From positions 1-64,000 of the forward strand of contig JAIEPH010000034.1 in NCBI GenBank assembly GCA_019749805.1: 64,000 nt of DNA, in the 5' to 3' direction. Below are positions 7,689-15,823 of this stretch, in pieces (position 1 is the first letter of the stretch; each line of letters begins with the position of its first letter). The DNA is from Mycobacteriaceae bacterium (GTDB lineage: Bacteria; Actinomycetota; Actinomycetes; Mycobacteriales; Mycobacteriaceae). The notes under the pieces were generated by a model that saw nothing but the letters and a program-made list of their open reading frames with translations, was not told where the DNA came from and ran no database searches. A program made the translations under genes and the position numbers.

Positions 7689-7909
7689 GCGACATCACTC
7701 TCGGGGAAAAGTATCGCGAATGCCTGTTCGCGGATAGGGGAGTCCATCGGCGGAGCTATGGCGGCGGCGCGCTTAACAGCAGCGAGGAATGCCTGCTCGC
7801 GCAGGCGCATGCGAGCCTCGACCAGTTCGGGGTCTGTGTCGACGCGGTACCGAGTCAGAGCAGCAACTCGGGCGCACTGGGCGCGGGCTGTGGTTGAGAC
7901 TTGATCCAC
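7685..7909 (-). CDS. Small conserved element protein, 74 aa
   Basis: The GTG at 7909 is chosen because GGAG lies eight bases before it; the frame runs back to a TTG at 8020, but that stretch fits a promoter better. The product is helical: TTARAQCARVAALTRYR, DPELVEARMRLREQAFL, AAVKRAAAIAPP. From memory, short proteins of the form RVAALSR...DPELV.ARR.L are common beside excisionase genes in mycobacterial elements, but I cannot assign a function. It overlaps the HTH gene by four bases. Confidence 0.6.
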   Translation of the reverse strand: MDQVSTTARAQCARVAALTRYRVDTDPELVEARMRLREQAFLAAVKRAAAIAPPMDSPIREQAFAILFPESDVA

Positions 7910-7990
7910 TTCGCTAACTCCATTAGATCTGCGGAACTTGTCGCCGACGTTAGGCCGGATTTTCCGTGCATGCAAGCAGCGTTTGCGCGA

Positions 7991-8020
7991 ATCCTGTTGC
8001 CTCTCAACGGTTTTTGTCAA
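7991..8020 (-). promoter_or_regulatory. Candidate promoter for the 74-aa gene-xis-rep unit
   Basis: A perfect TTGACA (-35) at 8020-8015 is followed after 18 bases by CAGGAT (7996-7991), a weak -10. It lies in the integrase-side intergenic region, about 80 bp before the 74-aa gene start. This is sequence resemblance only. Confidence 0.3.
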
Positions 8021-8217
8021 TGATCAACATGTAGTCGATATGCGATCAACAGGTTGGGCCCGACGGTTCTACAACTCAATCGAGGAGCGATTAGGTCCGG
8101 TAAAGTGCTCTGAGCTGCGCAAATGGCTATTCTGCACCGCTACGCCGCTGTGACGCCACGGCCTCGGCACTATAGGGATTCGCCACACCAGAGATTTCTC
8201 GACGGGAGCTGCGAAAA

Positions 8218-9333
8218 TTAGTCGAGCATTGCCCCGATGGCGGCGGCGGCGGCCGCCATCGAGCGGCGGTCCAGATGCCCATAGGTTCCGACCGTGGTCT
8301 GAATCGACTCGTGTCCGAGGTGCTGCTGAATTACTGGCAGCGGGATTCCGGCCATTATCATCCAGCTTGCGCAGGTATGTCTGAGGTCGTGAACCCGGGG
8401 ACGTCGGGTCAGCTTGGCTTTTTCGATGGGCTTGCCGTGGGCGTCTACCAGCGGCCATACGCGCCCGACCGCGGGTTGCCACACTCGATCGTGGAAGCCG
8501 TTGTGACGGATCGGGCGACCTACCCGATTCACGAAGAGCCAGTCCCCGGTGTAATCGAGCTTGTCCAGAACCGACTTCGGCACATTGATGGTGCGGTTCG
8601 AGCGCCTCGTCTTGGGCGGCCCGAGCTCGTAACCGCCTCGATCGTAAGTTCGCTTCCAGGCACGGGTGATTCGGATAGTCTCGCCGCTGCGATCGACATC
8701 AGGGGGACGCAACGCCGTCGCCTCGCTCCAGCGGCATCCGCTCGCTGCGAGGAACTCGACCAGTGGCCGCCACGGCTCAGTAACTGCGACGAGTAGCTTC
8801 GCGAACTCCTCCTGCGTGAGGCAGACCATTTCTGCACGTTCGCTCACCGGCAGCCGTTGCCCTGACGCGGGATTGGTCTGAATATGCCCGGCCCGCACTG
8901 CCGCGTTGAGCGCCGAAGACAGGAACCCGTGCTTGTTGGCGATGGTCTTGCCCGACGCACCCCGTTCAGTCATCGACTGCGTCCAGCGGGCGATGTCATC
9001 TTGGGTCAGCGTAGAGAGTGGTAGATCGCCGAGCGCGGGGTCTATGTCGTTCTTTGCGTACGACCTGTAGTCGTACAGCGTCGACTTCCGCACTCCTGTG
9101 AGGTGGTCGATGTGGTGCAGGAGCCACTGCCCGACCGTCATCGCCGTCAAATCCGAATCGGTGCCGAGGGTAGCCAGCGCCTTTGTTGGTCCGTACTTTT
9201 CGACCAACTGCTTGAACTTGTTGGCCGATGCCAAGTCCTCGAAGGACGTGGAGGTCTGCTTACCGTCCGACCGATAAAGCACCTGCACGTAGGTGCTCCC
9301 GTCCTTCCGGGTGCCGTTTCGGAGCGACGCCAT
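8218..9333 (-). CDS. int: Tyrosine site-specific integrase
   Basis: From the ATG at 9333 the protein is 371 aa. It has an N-terminal arm-binding region (MASLRNGTRKDGSTYVQVLY), a core-binding SAM-like domain (about 65-155, TVGQWLLHHIDHLTG) and a catalytic domain with all six expected residues: R201 (SGCRWSE), K241 (PPKTRRS), H315 and R318 (VHDLRHT), H341 (HLGHES) and nucleophile Y351 (GTYGHLD). It resembles integrases of mycobacterial prophage-like elements. It points away from the tmRNA gene whose 3' end lies only 84 bases upstream, the usual layout for an integrase at its own att site. The frame extends to 9411 without a clear ribosome-binding site, so the start is the least certain part. 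Confidence 0.93.
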   Translation of the reverse strand: MASLRNGTRKDGSTYVQVLYRSDGKQTSTSFEDLASANKFKQLVEKYGPTKALATLGTDSDLTAMTVGQWLLHHIDHLTGVRKSTLYDYRSYAKNDIDPALGDLPLSTLTQDDIARWTQSMTERGASGKTIANKHGFLSSALNAAVRAGHIQTNPASGQRLPVSERAEMVCLTQEEFAKLLVAVTEPWRPLVEFLAASGCRWSEATALRPPDVDRSGETIRITRAWKRTYDRGGYELGPPKTRRSNRTINVPKSVLDKLDYTGDWLFVNRVGRPIRHNGFHDRVWQPAVGRVWPLVDAHGKPIEKAKLTRRPRVHDLRHTCASWMIMAGIPLPVIQQHLGHESIQTTVGTYGHLDRRSMAAAAAAIGAMLD

Positions 9334-9350
9334 TGCGAAAGCGTAGGCAC

Positions 9351-9372
9351 GATGTTGATGAGATGTTGATGA
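9351..9372. repeat. Tandem 11-bp repeat, candidate integrase arm-binding site
   Basis: GATGTTGATGA occurs twice head-to-tail without a gap, between the integrase start and the tmRNA 3' end. Direct repeats of about 10 bp flanking the crossover site are the usual arm-type sites of tyrosine integrases. Confidence 0.45.
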
Positions 9373-9416
9373 AAAGAAGAAACAGGCCAGAGTTGCGACT
9401 CTGACCTGCATCTTCT

Positions 9417-9785
9417 TGGTGGAGCTGCCGGGAATCGAACCCGGGTCCTACGGCATTCCCTCGAGGCTTCTCCGTGCGCAGTTCGCTATGCCTCTACTCG
9501 GATCTCCTGATCACGCGAACAAGTCAGGATGACGATCCCAGTCGCTGTTTGATGTCCCCACGGATTCCGCGACCGAACCCGTGGGTGGGTCCCTCTAGCT
9601 GATGCCAGGGTCCGGGCCGAGGGCGCTCCCGGTCTGACAGACTCACAGTCGCTTATGCAGCGAGTGCGAAGTCGCGCTGATTGGAATCGGCGCTTAATTG
9701 GTTGCAACGACGCTTACGGTGGTCTCTTGCCTGCACCGGCACGCTTCCCTTGATTCGATGCGCGAAGTCGAAACCGTTCAGCCCC
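9417..9785 (-). ncRNA. ssrA: tmRNA (transfer-messenger RNA)
   Basis: Read on the minus strand, the 5' end at 9785 begins GGGGCTGAACGGTTTCGAC and the 3' end at 9417 is GGTTCGATTCCCGGCAGCTC followed by CACCA, so the tRNA-like acceptor and T arm are complete and CCA is encoded. The internal reading frame at 9691-9653 encodes the tag ADSNQRDFALAA and then TAA. tmRNA with SmpB frees stalled ribosomes and tags the unfinished protein for proteolysis. The length of 369 nt agrees with mycobacterial ssrA. The element integrase lies immediately beyond the 3' end, so the last tens of bases here are also the att core. Confidence 0.96.
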
Positions 9786-9903
9786 TCGCACCCCTGCTGA
9801 CCATCAGCAGGACATTTCATTCTACCGGGCTACACAACACGCGCCAGCGGATAAATAATCCCCGGTCAGATCACGTCACCGAGGTCCCGACCATCCGACT
9901 GAG

Positions 9904-10872
9904 CTACGACACCAGGCCCTGTTCGATCAGCCAGTCACGCGCCACCAGCGCAGGATCCTCGCCGTCATTGTCGACTTTGGCGTTCAACGCGAGCATCGCT
10001 TCGTTCGTGAGTCGCGGATTGAGCTGAGCGAAAATCTCCGCCAGCTCGGGGTGCTTGCTGAGCAGGTCGGTATCGACGACCTCGGTCAGGTTGTAGAGCG
10101 GGAAGAACTCTCTGTCATCGTCCAGTACTCGCAGGTTCAGCGCCGGAATACGACCGTCGGTCGTGAAGACCTCGCCGAAATTGCAGTCGCCGTTGGCTGT
10201 CGCGGTATAGACGACGCCGGTGTCGAGTGTCGTCACGCGGCCCAGGTCGGCGCGGGTCAGTCCATAGGTCTGCAGCATCGGAACAAAACCGTCGTTGCGA
10301 TTCGCAAATTCGCTTTCCACACAGAAGGTCAGCTCGGATTTGTCGAGCTTCCTCAGATCGGAGAGCTGAGTGACCCCGAGCCGTTCTGCGGCGTCTTCAC
10401 GGATCGCGAAGGCATACGTGTTGTTCATCGGAGCCGGCGGAAGCCAGGTCAACCCGTTGGCCCTGTCCGCCTCGTTGACCGCCTGCCACTGGGCAGTCTC
10501 GTCCTTTATCGGCTGCTCGTTGCCCAGGTAATTGATCCACCCGGTTCCGGTGTACTCGGGCGAGATGTCCGCGTCGCCGTTGAGCAAGGCTTGACGCACA
10601 CCGAAGCTCCCGGGCGTATTGGTCAGGTTCGTGACATCGGCCCCCGCAGTACTCAGGATGGTCGAGAGCATATTGCCGAGAATCAGTTGCTCGGTGAAGT
10701 CTTTCGCTGCAACGGTGATCTGCACGCCTTCCAGCGAATCGTAATGCTGAATAATCCCGGGGCGGGCTTCCAGCACCGCACCGCTGGCCGACCGCAATCC
10801 ACACCCCCCGACGACAACGATGCAGCCAATGGCGGCGACGACCTTGGACCAAGTGGGGACAGCCGCGGCCAT
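9904..10872 (-). CDS. Osmoprotectant ABC transporter substrate-binding lipoprotein (ProX/OpuCC family)
   Basis: The ATG at 10872 gives 322 aa; the much longer frame is an artefact running through the permease gene. A lipobox (VVGGC, Cys 24) predicts lipidation and anchoring outside the membrane. The mature part has family hallmarks: ITVAAKDFTEQLILGNM, SPEYTGTGW and a C-terminal LNAKVDNDGEDPALVARDWL. Members bind quaternary amines such as glycine betaine or choline. It is the last gene of a permease-ATPase-permease-binding protein operon, starting six bases after the upstream permease gene. The ligand is not determined by what I can see. Confidence 0.9.
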   Translation of the reverse strand: MAAAVPTWSKVVAAIGCIVVVGGCGLRSASGAVLEARPGIIQHYDSLEGVQITVAAKDFTEQLILGNMLSTILSTAGADVTNLTNTPGSFGVRQALLNGDADISPEYTGTGWINYLGNEQPIKDETAQWQAVNEADRANGLTWLPPAPMNNTYAFAIREDAAERLGVTQLSDLRKLDKSELTFCVESEFANRNDGFVPMLQTYGLTRADLGRVTTLDTGVVYTATANGDCNFGEVFTTDGRIPALNLRVLDDDREFFPLYNLTEVVDTDLLSKHPELAEIFAQLNPRLTNEAMLALNAKVDNDGEDPALVARDWLIEQGLVS

Positions 10873-10877
10873 ATGAA

Positions 10878-11663
10878 TCAGAGTCCCTTTGGCGCCGCGA
10901 CGATTTCGACGACGCGGGCCAGCCAGTCGATGAACAGCGCCAACGCGGCGACAAGGATGGCGCCGACCACCAATGTCACATTCTGCTGCAACTTGATCCC
11001 CGTCGTGATCAGTTGGCCCAAGCCGCCGCCGCCCGTGAACGACGCCAGGGCGGCGGTGCCGACGATGAGTACCAACGCCGTTCGCACACCGGCCACGATC
11101 ACGGGCAGCGCCAACGGTAACTCGACGCGGAGCAGCGTGGAGAACGAAGACATGCCCATGCCATGGGCAGCTTCGACGAGACGCGGGTCGACACCATCCA
11201 GGCCAGTCACTGTGTTGGCGATGATCGGCAGTGCGCCGTATACCGTCAACGCGACGACGGCACCGACCTGACCGATACCGAAGAGGACCGCCCCCAGCGC
11301 GATCAACCCGATCGCCGGTGCGGCCTGACCAAAACCCGCGACGGTGATGATCGGCTTGGAATAACGACGCATGCTCCCTCGGGTCAGCACGATCCCGATC
11401 GGGATGGCCATCAGGCACGTCAGTACCGTGGCCGCGAGGCTGATCGTCATGTGCTCGCGCAGCAATGTCACCAGGTTCGAGACACCCAGCGATCGGCGCT
11501 CCGAATCGGACACATCGGCGACGTGGACAAAGGCCAGGGAGCCCACGACGGCGATGACACATGCGAGCGGCTGGATCACCCATCGCGCGAGACTTCGGCG
11601 ACGGTCTTGCGCTGTCCGCGAACCACTTTCGATATCGGTGATCGCCGGGACGACAACCGTCAC
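10878..11663 (-). CDS. Osmoprotectant ABC transporter permease (OpuCB/ProW type)
   Basis: This 261-aa integral membrane protein has about six hydrophobic segments and the binding-protein-dependent permease motif around GLDGVDPRLVEAAHGMGMSS, the loop that contacts the ATPase. The N-terminal 30 residues are polar and cytoplasmic. It overlaps the ATPase gene by four bases (ATGA), so translation is coupled. It pairs with the permease at 12858-13505 to form the membrane channel. Confidence 0.9.
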   Translation of the reverse strand: MTVVVPAITDIESGSRTAQDRRRSLARWVIQPLACVIAVVGSLAFVHVADVSDSERRSLGVSNLVTLLREHMTISLAATVLTCLMAIPIGIVLTRGSMRRYSKPIITVAGFGQAAPAIGLIALGAVLFGIGQVGAVVALTVYGALPIIANTVTGLDGVDPRLVEAAHGMGMSSFSTLLRVELPLALPVIVAGVRTALVLIVGTAALASFTGGGGLGQLITTGIKLQQNVTLVVGAILVAALALFIDWLARVVEIVAAPKGL

Positions 11664-12865
11664 GATACCGGCTCCGCGGATTCGGCTGCGCTGTGCAGCT
11701 TGGACATCGCATCCATGATGGTCTCGATCCGGATGACGCCCTGATAGGCATTACGGCGTCCCGTCACGACCACGACACCGTGCGACGAAGTCAGCATCTC
11801 GTCGAGCGCGTCGTTCAGGGTCGACGCCAGGTTAACCGACTCCAGATCTTCGTCACGATCCACTCGCTCAAGCGAATTCGGCACGCGGAGGTCGGCAAGC
11901 GACATCCAGCGCTGCGGGCGATCCTGGACGTCGAGCACAATGACATGCTCACGGTTGATCGCTTGCGCCGCCCTGACGGCCTCGGCGGCATCGCCACCGA
12001 CCCGCGCGACCGCGGCCTCGTGGAGTTGGACATCGCGGACTCTGGTCAACGTCAGCTGTTTGAGCGCCGCACCGTGGCCGACGAAGTCGCTGACGAAGCT
12101 ATCGGCGGGGTTGGCGAGAATCTGTTCGGGAGTGTCGTACTGCACGACCTTCGAGCCGACCTGCAGGATCGCGATCCGGTCGCCCAGCTTGACGGCCTCG
12201 TCGAAATCGTGCGTCACGAACACGATGGTCTTGCGCAATTCCTCTTGCAGCCGCAGCAATTCGTCTTGTAGACGCTGCCGCGTGATTGGATCGACCGCAC
12301 CGAAAGGCTCATCCATGAGCAGCACCGGCGGGTCGGCAGCCAAGGCGCGGGCAACGCCGATGCGTTGTTGCTGACCGCCGGAAAGCTCACGGGGGTAGCG
12401 ATCCCGGTACTTGTCGGGCTCGAGACCGACGAGATCCAGCAGCTCATCGATGCGGTCGGTGACCCGCTTCCTGTCCCACTTCAGCAGCCGCGGGACGATC
12501 GCGACGTTGTCGCCGACCGTCAGATGCGGAAAGAGCCCCGCACCCTGGATGACGTAACCGATGTGGCGCCGAAGTTGGTCAGGGTCCCGATGAGTCACGT
12601 CGTCCTCGCCGATCAGGATGCGGCCGGAGGTCGGTTCAATGAGGCGGTTGATCATCTTCATCGTGGTGGTCTTGCCGCAACCCGAAGGCCCGACGAGCAT
12701 GACGATCTCGCCGGCCGGAATCTCCAGGGTGACGTTGTCCACCGCCGCCGTCGCCTGACCCGCGTAGCGTTTCGTCACACCGTCGAGCAAGATACGGGCG
12801 CCGCCGACGCCGCGTACACCGCCGACCCCCGCAGGTGGCGAATCTTCGACTGCTGAGTCAGACAC
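11660..12865 (-). CDS. Osmoprotectant ABC transporter ATPase with C-terminal CBS domains (ProV/OpuCA type)
   Basis: The 401-aa protein has a Walker A (GPSGCGKTT, about residue 59), signature (LSGGQQQRIGVARAL), Walker B (VLLMDEPFGAVD) and H-loop (FVTHDF). The C-terminal region of about 130 residues contains a CBS pair (VARVGGDAAEAVRAAQAINR; MLTSSHGVVVVTGRRN). In OpuA/ProV transporters CBS domains sense ionic strength or nucleotides and gate transport. A short Gly/Pro-rich leader precedes the ABC domain. The start overlaps the first permease gene by eight bases. Confidence 0.92.
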   Translation of the reverse strand: MSDSAVEDSPPAGVGGVRGVGGARILLDGVTKRYAGQATAAVDNVTLEIPAGEIVMLVGPSGCGKTTTMKMINRLIEPTSGRILIGEDDVTHRDPDQLRRHIGYVIQGAGLFPHLTVGDNVAIVPRLLKWDRKRVTDRIDELLDLVGLEPDKYRDRYPRELSGGQQQRIGVARALAADPPVLLMDEPFGAVDPITRQRLQDELLRLQEELRKTIVFVTHDFDEAVKLGDRIAILQVGSKVVQYDTPEQILANPADSFVSDFVGHGAALKQLTLTRVRDVQLHEAAVARVGGDAAEAVRAAQAINREHVIVLDVQDRPQRWMSLADLRVPNSLERVDRDEDLESVNLASTLNDALDEMLTSSHGVVVVTGRRNAYQGVIRIETIMDAMSKLHSAAESAEPVS

Positions 12866-13505
12866 GGATCCCCCTTGAGGTGGTAAGTCGAGTGATGACG
12901 TTAAGCACGGTGTCGAGAATGATCGCGAGGATCAGGATGCCGACGGTGCCGGCCACGATGGAGTTCGTGGCGTTGGCGCCGCCTGTCCGCGAGATTCCGG
13001 AGAAGATGTAGCCGCCCAACCCCGGGCCGAGGGCGAATGCCGCAATCGCGGCGATTCCCATCAGCATCTGAGCCGACACCCGGACCCCGGTCATGATGAC
13101 CGGCCACGCCAGCGGCAACTCGAGGCGCCACAGCGTGGTCAGGCGGTTCATGCCCATGCCGCGAGCCGACTCGACCAGAGCCTTGTCCACCCCGTTGAGG
13201 CCCACCACGACATTGCGCAGGATCGGGAAGAACCCGAAGAACACCAGCATGATCACCGACGGAAGTACCCCGATGCCGACGATCCCGACGAGGACACCCA
13301 GCAGGGCGTACGACGGGATCGTCAGGCCAACGGCGGTAATGGTGTTGCCCACCGTCGAACCCCATGGTGAGCGATAGATCAGCACACCCACGATGAGGGC
13401 GAGCGCGGCCGCGACCAGCAGTGTCTGCAGAACGAGGCTCATGTGCTGATAAGCCAGGAACGACAGCACTGACCAGCGTTCGCGGACGAAATCGAAGAAC
13501 GCCAA
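12858..13505 (-). CDS. Osmoprotectant ABC transporter permease, first gene of the operon
   Basis: The 215-aa protein has five or six membrane segments and the permease loop GLNGVDKALVESARGMGMNR. It is shorter than its partner at the N-terminus, as is usual for the OpuCB/OpuCD pair. It opens the four-gene operon; the promoter should lie in the gap of about 190 bp upstream, where I see no obvious operator. Confidence 0.9.
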   Translation of the reverse strand: MAFFDFVRERWSVLSFLAYQHMSLVLQTLLVAAALALIVGVLIYRSPWGSTVGNTITAVGLTIPSYALLGVLVGIVGIGVLPSVIMLVFFGFFPILRNVVVGLNGVDKALVESARGMGMNRLTTLWRLELPLAWPVIMTGVRVSAQMLMGIAAIAAFALGPGLGGYIFSGISRTGGANATNSIVAGTVGILILAIILDTVLNVITRLTTSRGIRV

Positions 13506-13694
13506 GTCAGCCCACCGATGTCCGTGGCTTGCCGACGCGCAGTTCAGACCCTTCTCCAGGCCGGCCGACAGGTAGCACCCGAACGAACTGCTGCATCGCA
13601 GTCAAACCTACCCATCGGGGGCCACTCACAGACGAATTCACCGAAACAGCTGCCTCGGCGCGGCCTGCGGCGGCAGACGCCTGCGTGACTCCAG

Positions 13695-14546
13695 TCAGAT
13701 GACGTAGTTGAGGTGCTCGACGACGCGCCTGCCGACGGCCTCGTCGCCGCCGTACTCGATGGCATCCGCATGCTCGGCCAGCGACACCCGCCCGCCCGCC
13801 AGGCGGGTGAACAGCAGGCCGTCGAGCTGGATGGTCGACGTCGGATCGTCGTCACCGAAGTCGTCGACCACCTTGGCCCTGCCGTCGACCGCCACATTGA
13901 TCGCGCGGCCCAGCGGTCCCGTCAGCTCCAGCGAGACCCGCGACCCGTCGGGAGCGCCGGCCCGCTTTCCGATCACGAAGCCCATGCTGGTCGCCATCTC
14001 ATCCAGCGCGAGGTCGCCCGCGGGCCCGACGAGTTCCCCCGTACTCGCCGGCGCGCCGATCGCGTCGCGGATGTCGTGCTCGTGCATCCAACAGTCGAAG
14101 ACGCGCACCCGCATGAACCGGCCGTAACTGTCCGGTCCGGCCGGGGTGAAGCCGACGTCGTTCCACTGCGCATTCGACAGATCCGACAACGCCTGACGCC
14201 GATGCGCCGTCGTCGAACGGAACGTCTCGAGCAATTCCGCCCCACTGAGGTCGCGCAGCGAGCGCACCCAACGCTCGTTCATGACGCCGATGTCGTTGCG
14301 CACATGATCGAGGGTCGACACGTCGATGTCGACCTCCGGGGTGGCGACGCCCTGCAGCATCGACTCGACACCGATGACGTGGGCGATCACGTCGTGCACA
14401 TTCCAGCCGGGTAGCGGCGTCGCCGTCTGCCATTGGGTGTCACCGAGTTCGCCGACGAGTGCGTCGAGGTCCCTCCAGACCTCGAAAAGGCCGGCGAGGA
14501 CGGCTGGTTTGTCGAGCACGGTCACGGGGCGCGAGGGGCTGCTCAC
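13695..14546 (-). CDS. Maleylpyruvate isomerase-family (mycothiol-dependent, TIGR03083-like) protein
   Basis: From the GTG at 14546 it is 283 aa; an upstream frame extension reaches 14618 with no better support. The N-terminal domain is a DinB/MDMPI-like helical bundle with the motif TPLPGWNVHDVIAHVIGVE and later CWMHEHDIRDAIG, which supply the His residues that bind metal in this family. The C-terminal part (VSLELTGPLGRAINVAVDG) resembles an SCP2-like fold. Family members use mycothiol as cofactor or thiol donor in actinobacteria. The substrate is unknown. It stands alone between two operons on the same strand. Confidence 0.75.
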   Translation of the reverse strand: MSSPSRPVTVLDKPAVLAGLFEVWRDLDALVGELGDTQWQTATPLPGWNVHDVIAHVIGVESMLQGVATPEVDIDVSTLDHVRNDIGVMNERWVRSLRDLSGAELLETFRSTTAHRRQALSDLSNAQWNDVGFTPAGPDSYGRFMRVRVFDCWMHEHDIRDAIGAPASTGELVGPAGDLALDEMATSMGFVIGKRAGAPDGSRVSLELTGPLGRAINVAVDGRAKVVDDFGDDDPTSTIQLDGLLFTRLAGGRVSLAEHADAIEYGGDEAVGRRVVEHLNYVI

Positions 14547-14590
14547 GGAGCCGACGCTAGCCCTCGCGGCAGGTGAGCGTGCCCGAATTT

Positions 14591-14660
14591 CCGCGCGAGC
14601 GTGCGCAAAATGCACCACGCTGGCGGCGTGTCGGGCTCAAACACGCACACTCGCGGGGAG
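14591..14660. terminator. Imperfect palindromic intergenic repeat, copy 1 (terminator candidate)
   Basis: The left arm CCGCGCGAGCGTGCGC (14591-14606) is nearly complementary to CACGCACACTCGCGGGGAG (14642-14660). The inner part AAAATGCAC...GGCGGCGTGTCGG recurs at 21531-21555. It lies just beyond the 3' end of the FadE operon, where a terminator is expected. Confidence 0.5.
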
Positions 14661-14668
14661 GGTTGGAG

Positions 14669-15823
14669 TCAGACGGCGGTGCCGTCGGCCACCCACGGCA
14701 CCTTGTCGGCGGTAGCGCTGTCCAGCACCATCGCCGCGACCCGGTCCCGGTGCTCCTCCGCGCTGCCCAAGAGCACCGCATTGGTGGTGGCGCGCTTGTA
14801 GTAGAGGTGCGCCTGATGCTCCCAGGTGAACCCGATGCCGCCGTGCACCTGGATGGTGTCGGTGGCGACGTGGCTGAGGGCCGCCGAGCAGACCGCTTGT
14901 GCGATGCTTGTCGACAATTCCGCGTCGTCGGATCCGTCACTCAGCGCCCAGATCGCGTGATACGCCGTCGATCTGGCGTGCTCGACGTCGACGAGCAAAT
15001 TCGCGAGCCGATGCTTCACGCCCTGGAACGACCCGATGGGCCGACCGAACTGCAGCCGGGTCTTCGCGTATTCGACCGACAGGTCGAGCAGATGCTGCGC
15101 GGCGCCAACCTGTTCGATCGCCAGCAGGGCCGCGCCGACCTGCAGTGCGTGGTCGAGGACCCGCTGGGCTGCGTCGGGCCCGGCGATCAGCGTGGCCGGC
15201 GCATTGGTGAAGGTGACGTTCGCCGCTGAGCGCGTGAGGTCGAGCGTCGCCAGCGGGGTGCGGTCGACTCCGTCTGCCGTGGCGTCGACGGCGTACAGCG
15301 CGACCCCGTCGGGTCCGCGCGCGGCCACCAATAGCGCGTCGGCAAAACCGCCGTCGACGACCTGATTGACCGTGCCCGACACCGCGTCGCCCGCTACGGT
15401 CACCGACACGGTCTCGGGGTCGAAGACGCCCACCCGGTCCACGACCGCGACCGCGGCGGTACGGCGTCCCTCGACGAGGTCACCGAGCAGCTCGTCGCGC
15501 TCGGCTCCGGACTCCGCCGCGACCAATGCCGGGATCGCGAGGTAGACAGTGCCGAAGAATGGGCCGCACGCCAGCCGCGCGCCGAGCTCCTCGATGGCCA
15601 CCGCCTGATCGACGAGCGTGCCGCCGACTCCCCCGTCGGCCTCGGGAACTGACAGGCCGAGGACGCCCAGCTCGCCGCCGAGCCGCGCCCACACCTTCGG
15701 GTCGAACGGCGGGTCGGACTCCATCAGCGTTCGGATCTTGTCCTCGGCGAAATGGTCGCCGCTGAACTTGCGCACCGCATCACGCAGCTGATTCTGCTCG
15801 TCGGTGAATTTGTACTCAGCCAC
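14669..15823 (-). CDS. Acyl-CoA dehydrogenase (FadE), partner subunit
   Basis: The GTG at 15823 (MAEYKFTDEQNQLRDAVRKF) follows GGAAGGAGAT, giving 384 aa. The N-terminal helical, middle beta and C-terminal helical domains are present (HGGIGFTWEHQAHLYYKRA near the end). The C-terminal region lacks the EGGTSEV-type catalytic segment seen in the upstream FadE. It overlaps that FadE gene by eight bases. In mycobacteria, adjacent unlike FadE genes often encode alpha2beta2 dehydrogenases acting on steroid or bulky CoA thioesters, with one subunit lacking the base. I infer such a heteromer here; the substrate is unknown. Confidence 0.85.
   Translation of the reverse strand: MAEYKFTDEQNQLRDAVRKFSGDHFAEDKIRTLMESDPPFDPKVWARLGGELGVLGLSVPEADGGVGGTLVDQAVAIEELGARLACGPFFGTVYLAIPALVAAESGAERDELLGDLVEGRRTAAVAVVDRVGVFDPETVSVTVAGDAVSGTVNQVVDGGFADALLVAARGPDGVALYAVDATADGVDRTPLATLDLTRSAANVTFTNAPATLIAGPDAAQRVLDHALQVGAALLAIEQVGAAQHLLDLSVEYAKTRLQFGRPIGSFQGVKHRLANLLVDVEHARSTAYHAIWALSDGSDDAELSTSIAQAVCSAALSHVATDTIQVHGGIGFTWEHQAHLYYKRATTNAVLLGSAEEHRDRVAAMVLDSATADKVPWVADGTAV

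Larger units (their letters stand above)
1..9416 (-). mobile_element. Integrative element (partial) inserted at the tmRNA 3' end
   Basis: The stretch left of ssrA carries a full tyrosine integrase next to the tmRNA 3' end, a small HTH protein in the excisionase position, and a rolling-circle HUH Rep, followed by short unknown genes, nearly all on the minus strand. Base composition is visibly more AT-rich than the flanking chromosome. Tyrosine integrases commonly use the 3' end of tRNA or tmRNA genes as attB and rebuild the gene after insertion. The int-xis-rep arrangement recalls actinomycete integrative elements (pSAM2 type) and mycobacterial phage satellites of the phiRv1/phiRv2 kind. No capsid, portal, large terminase, FtsK/Tra translocase or relaxase is seen in the visible part. 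The left boundary and second att copy are not in the window. Confidence 0.85.

Noticed and set aside
1..8217. A second copy of the tmRNA 3' end marking the other element boundary
   Set aside because: I looked for the GGGAATCGAACCCGGG segment on both strands in this range and did not see it, so the boundary is outside the window.
10051..11271. A 406-codon plus-strand open frame
   Set aside because: It is antisense to the transporter genes and has no recognisable domain.
9904..11751. A 615-codon open frame that would fuse the permease region to the ProX-like lipoprotein
   Set aside because: Its first half is Arg/Pro-rich shadow of the permease at 10878-11663; the true lipoprotein starts at 10872 with a proper signal and lipobox.
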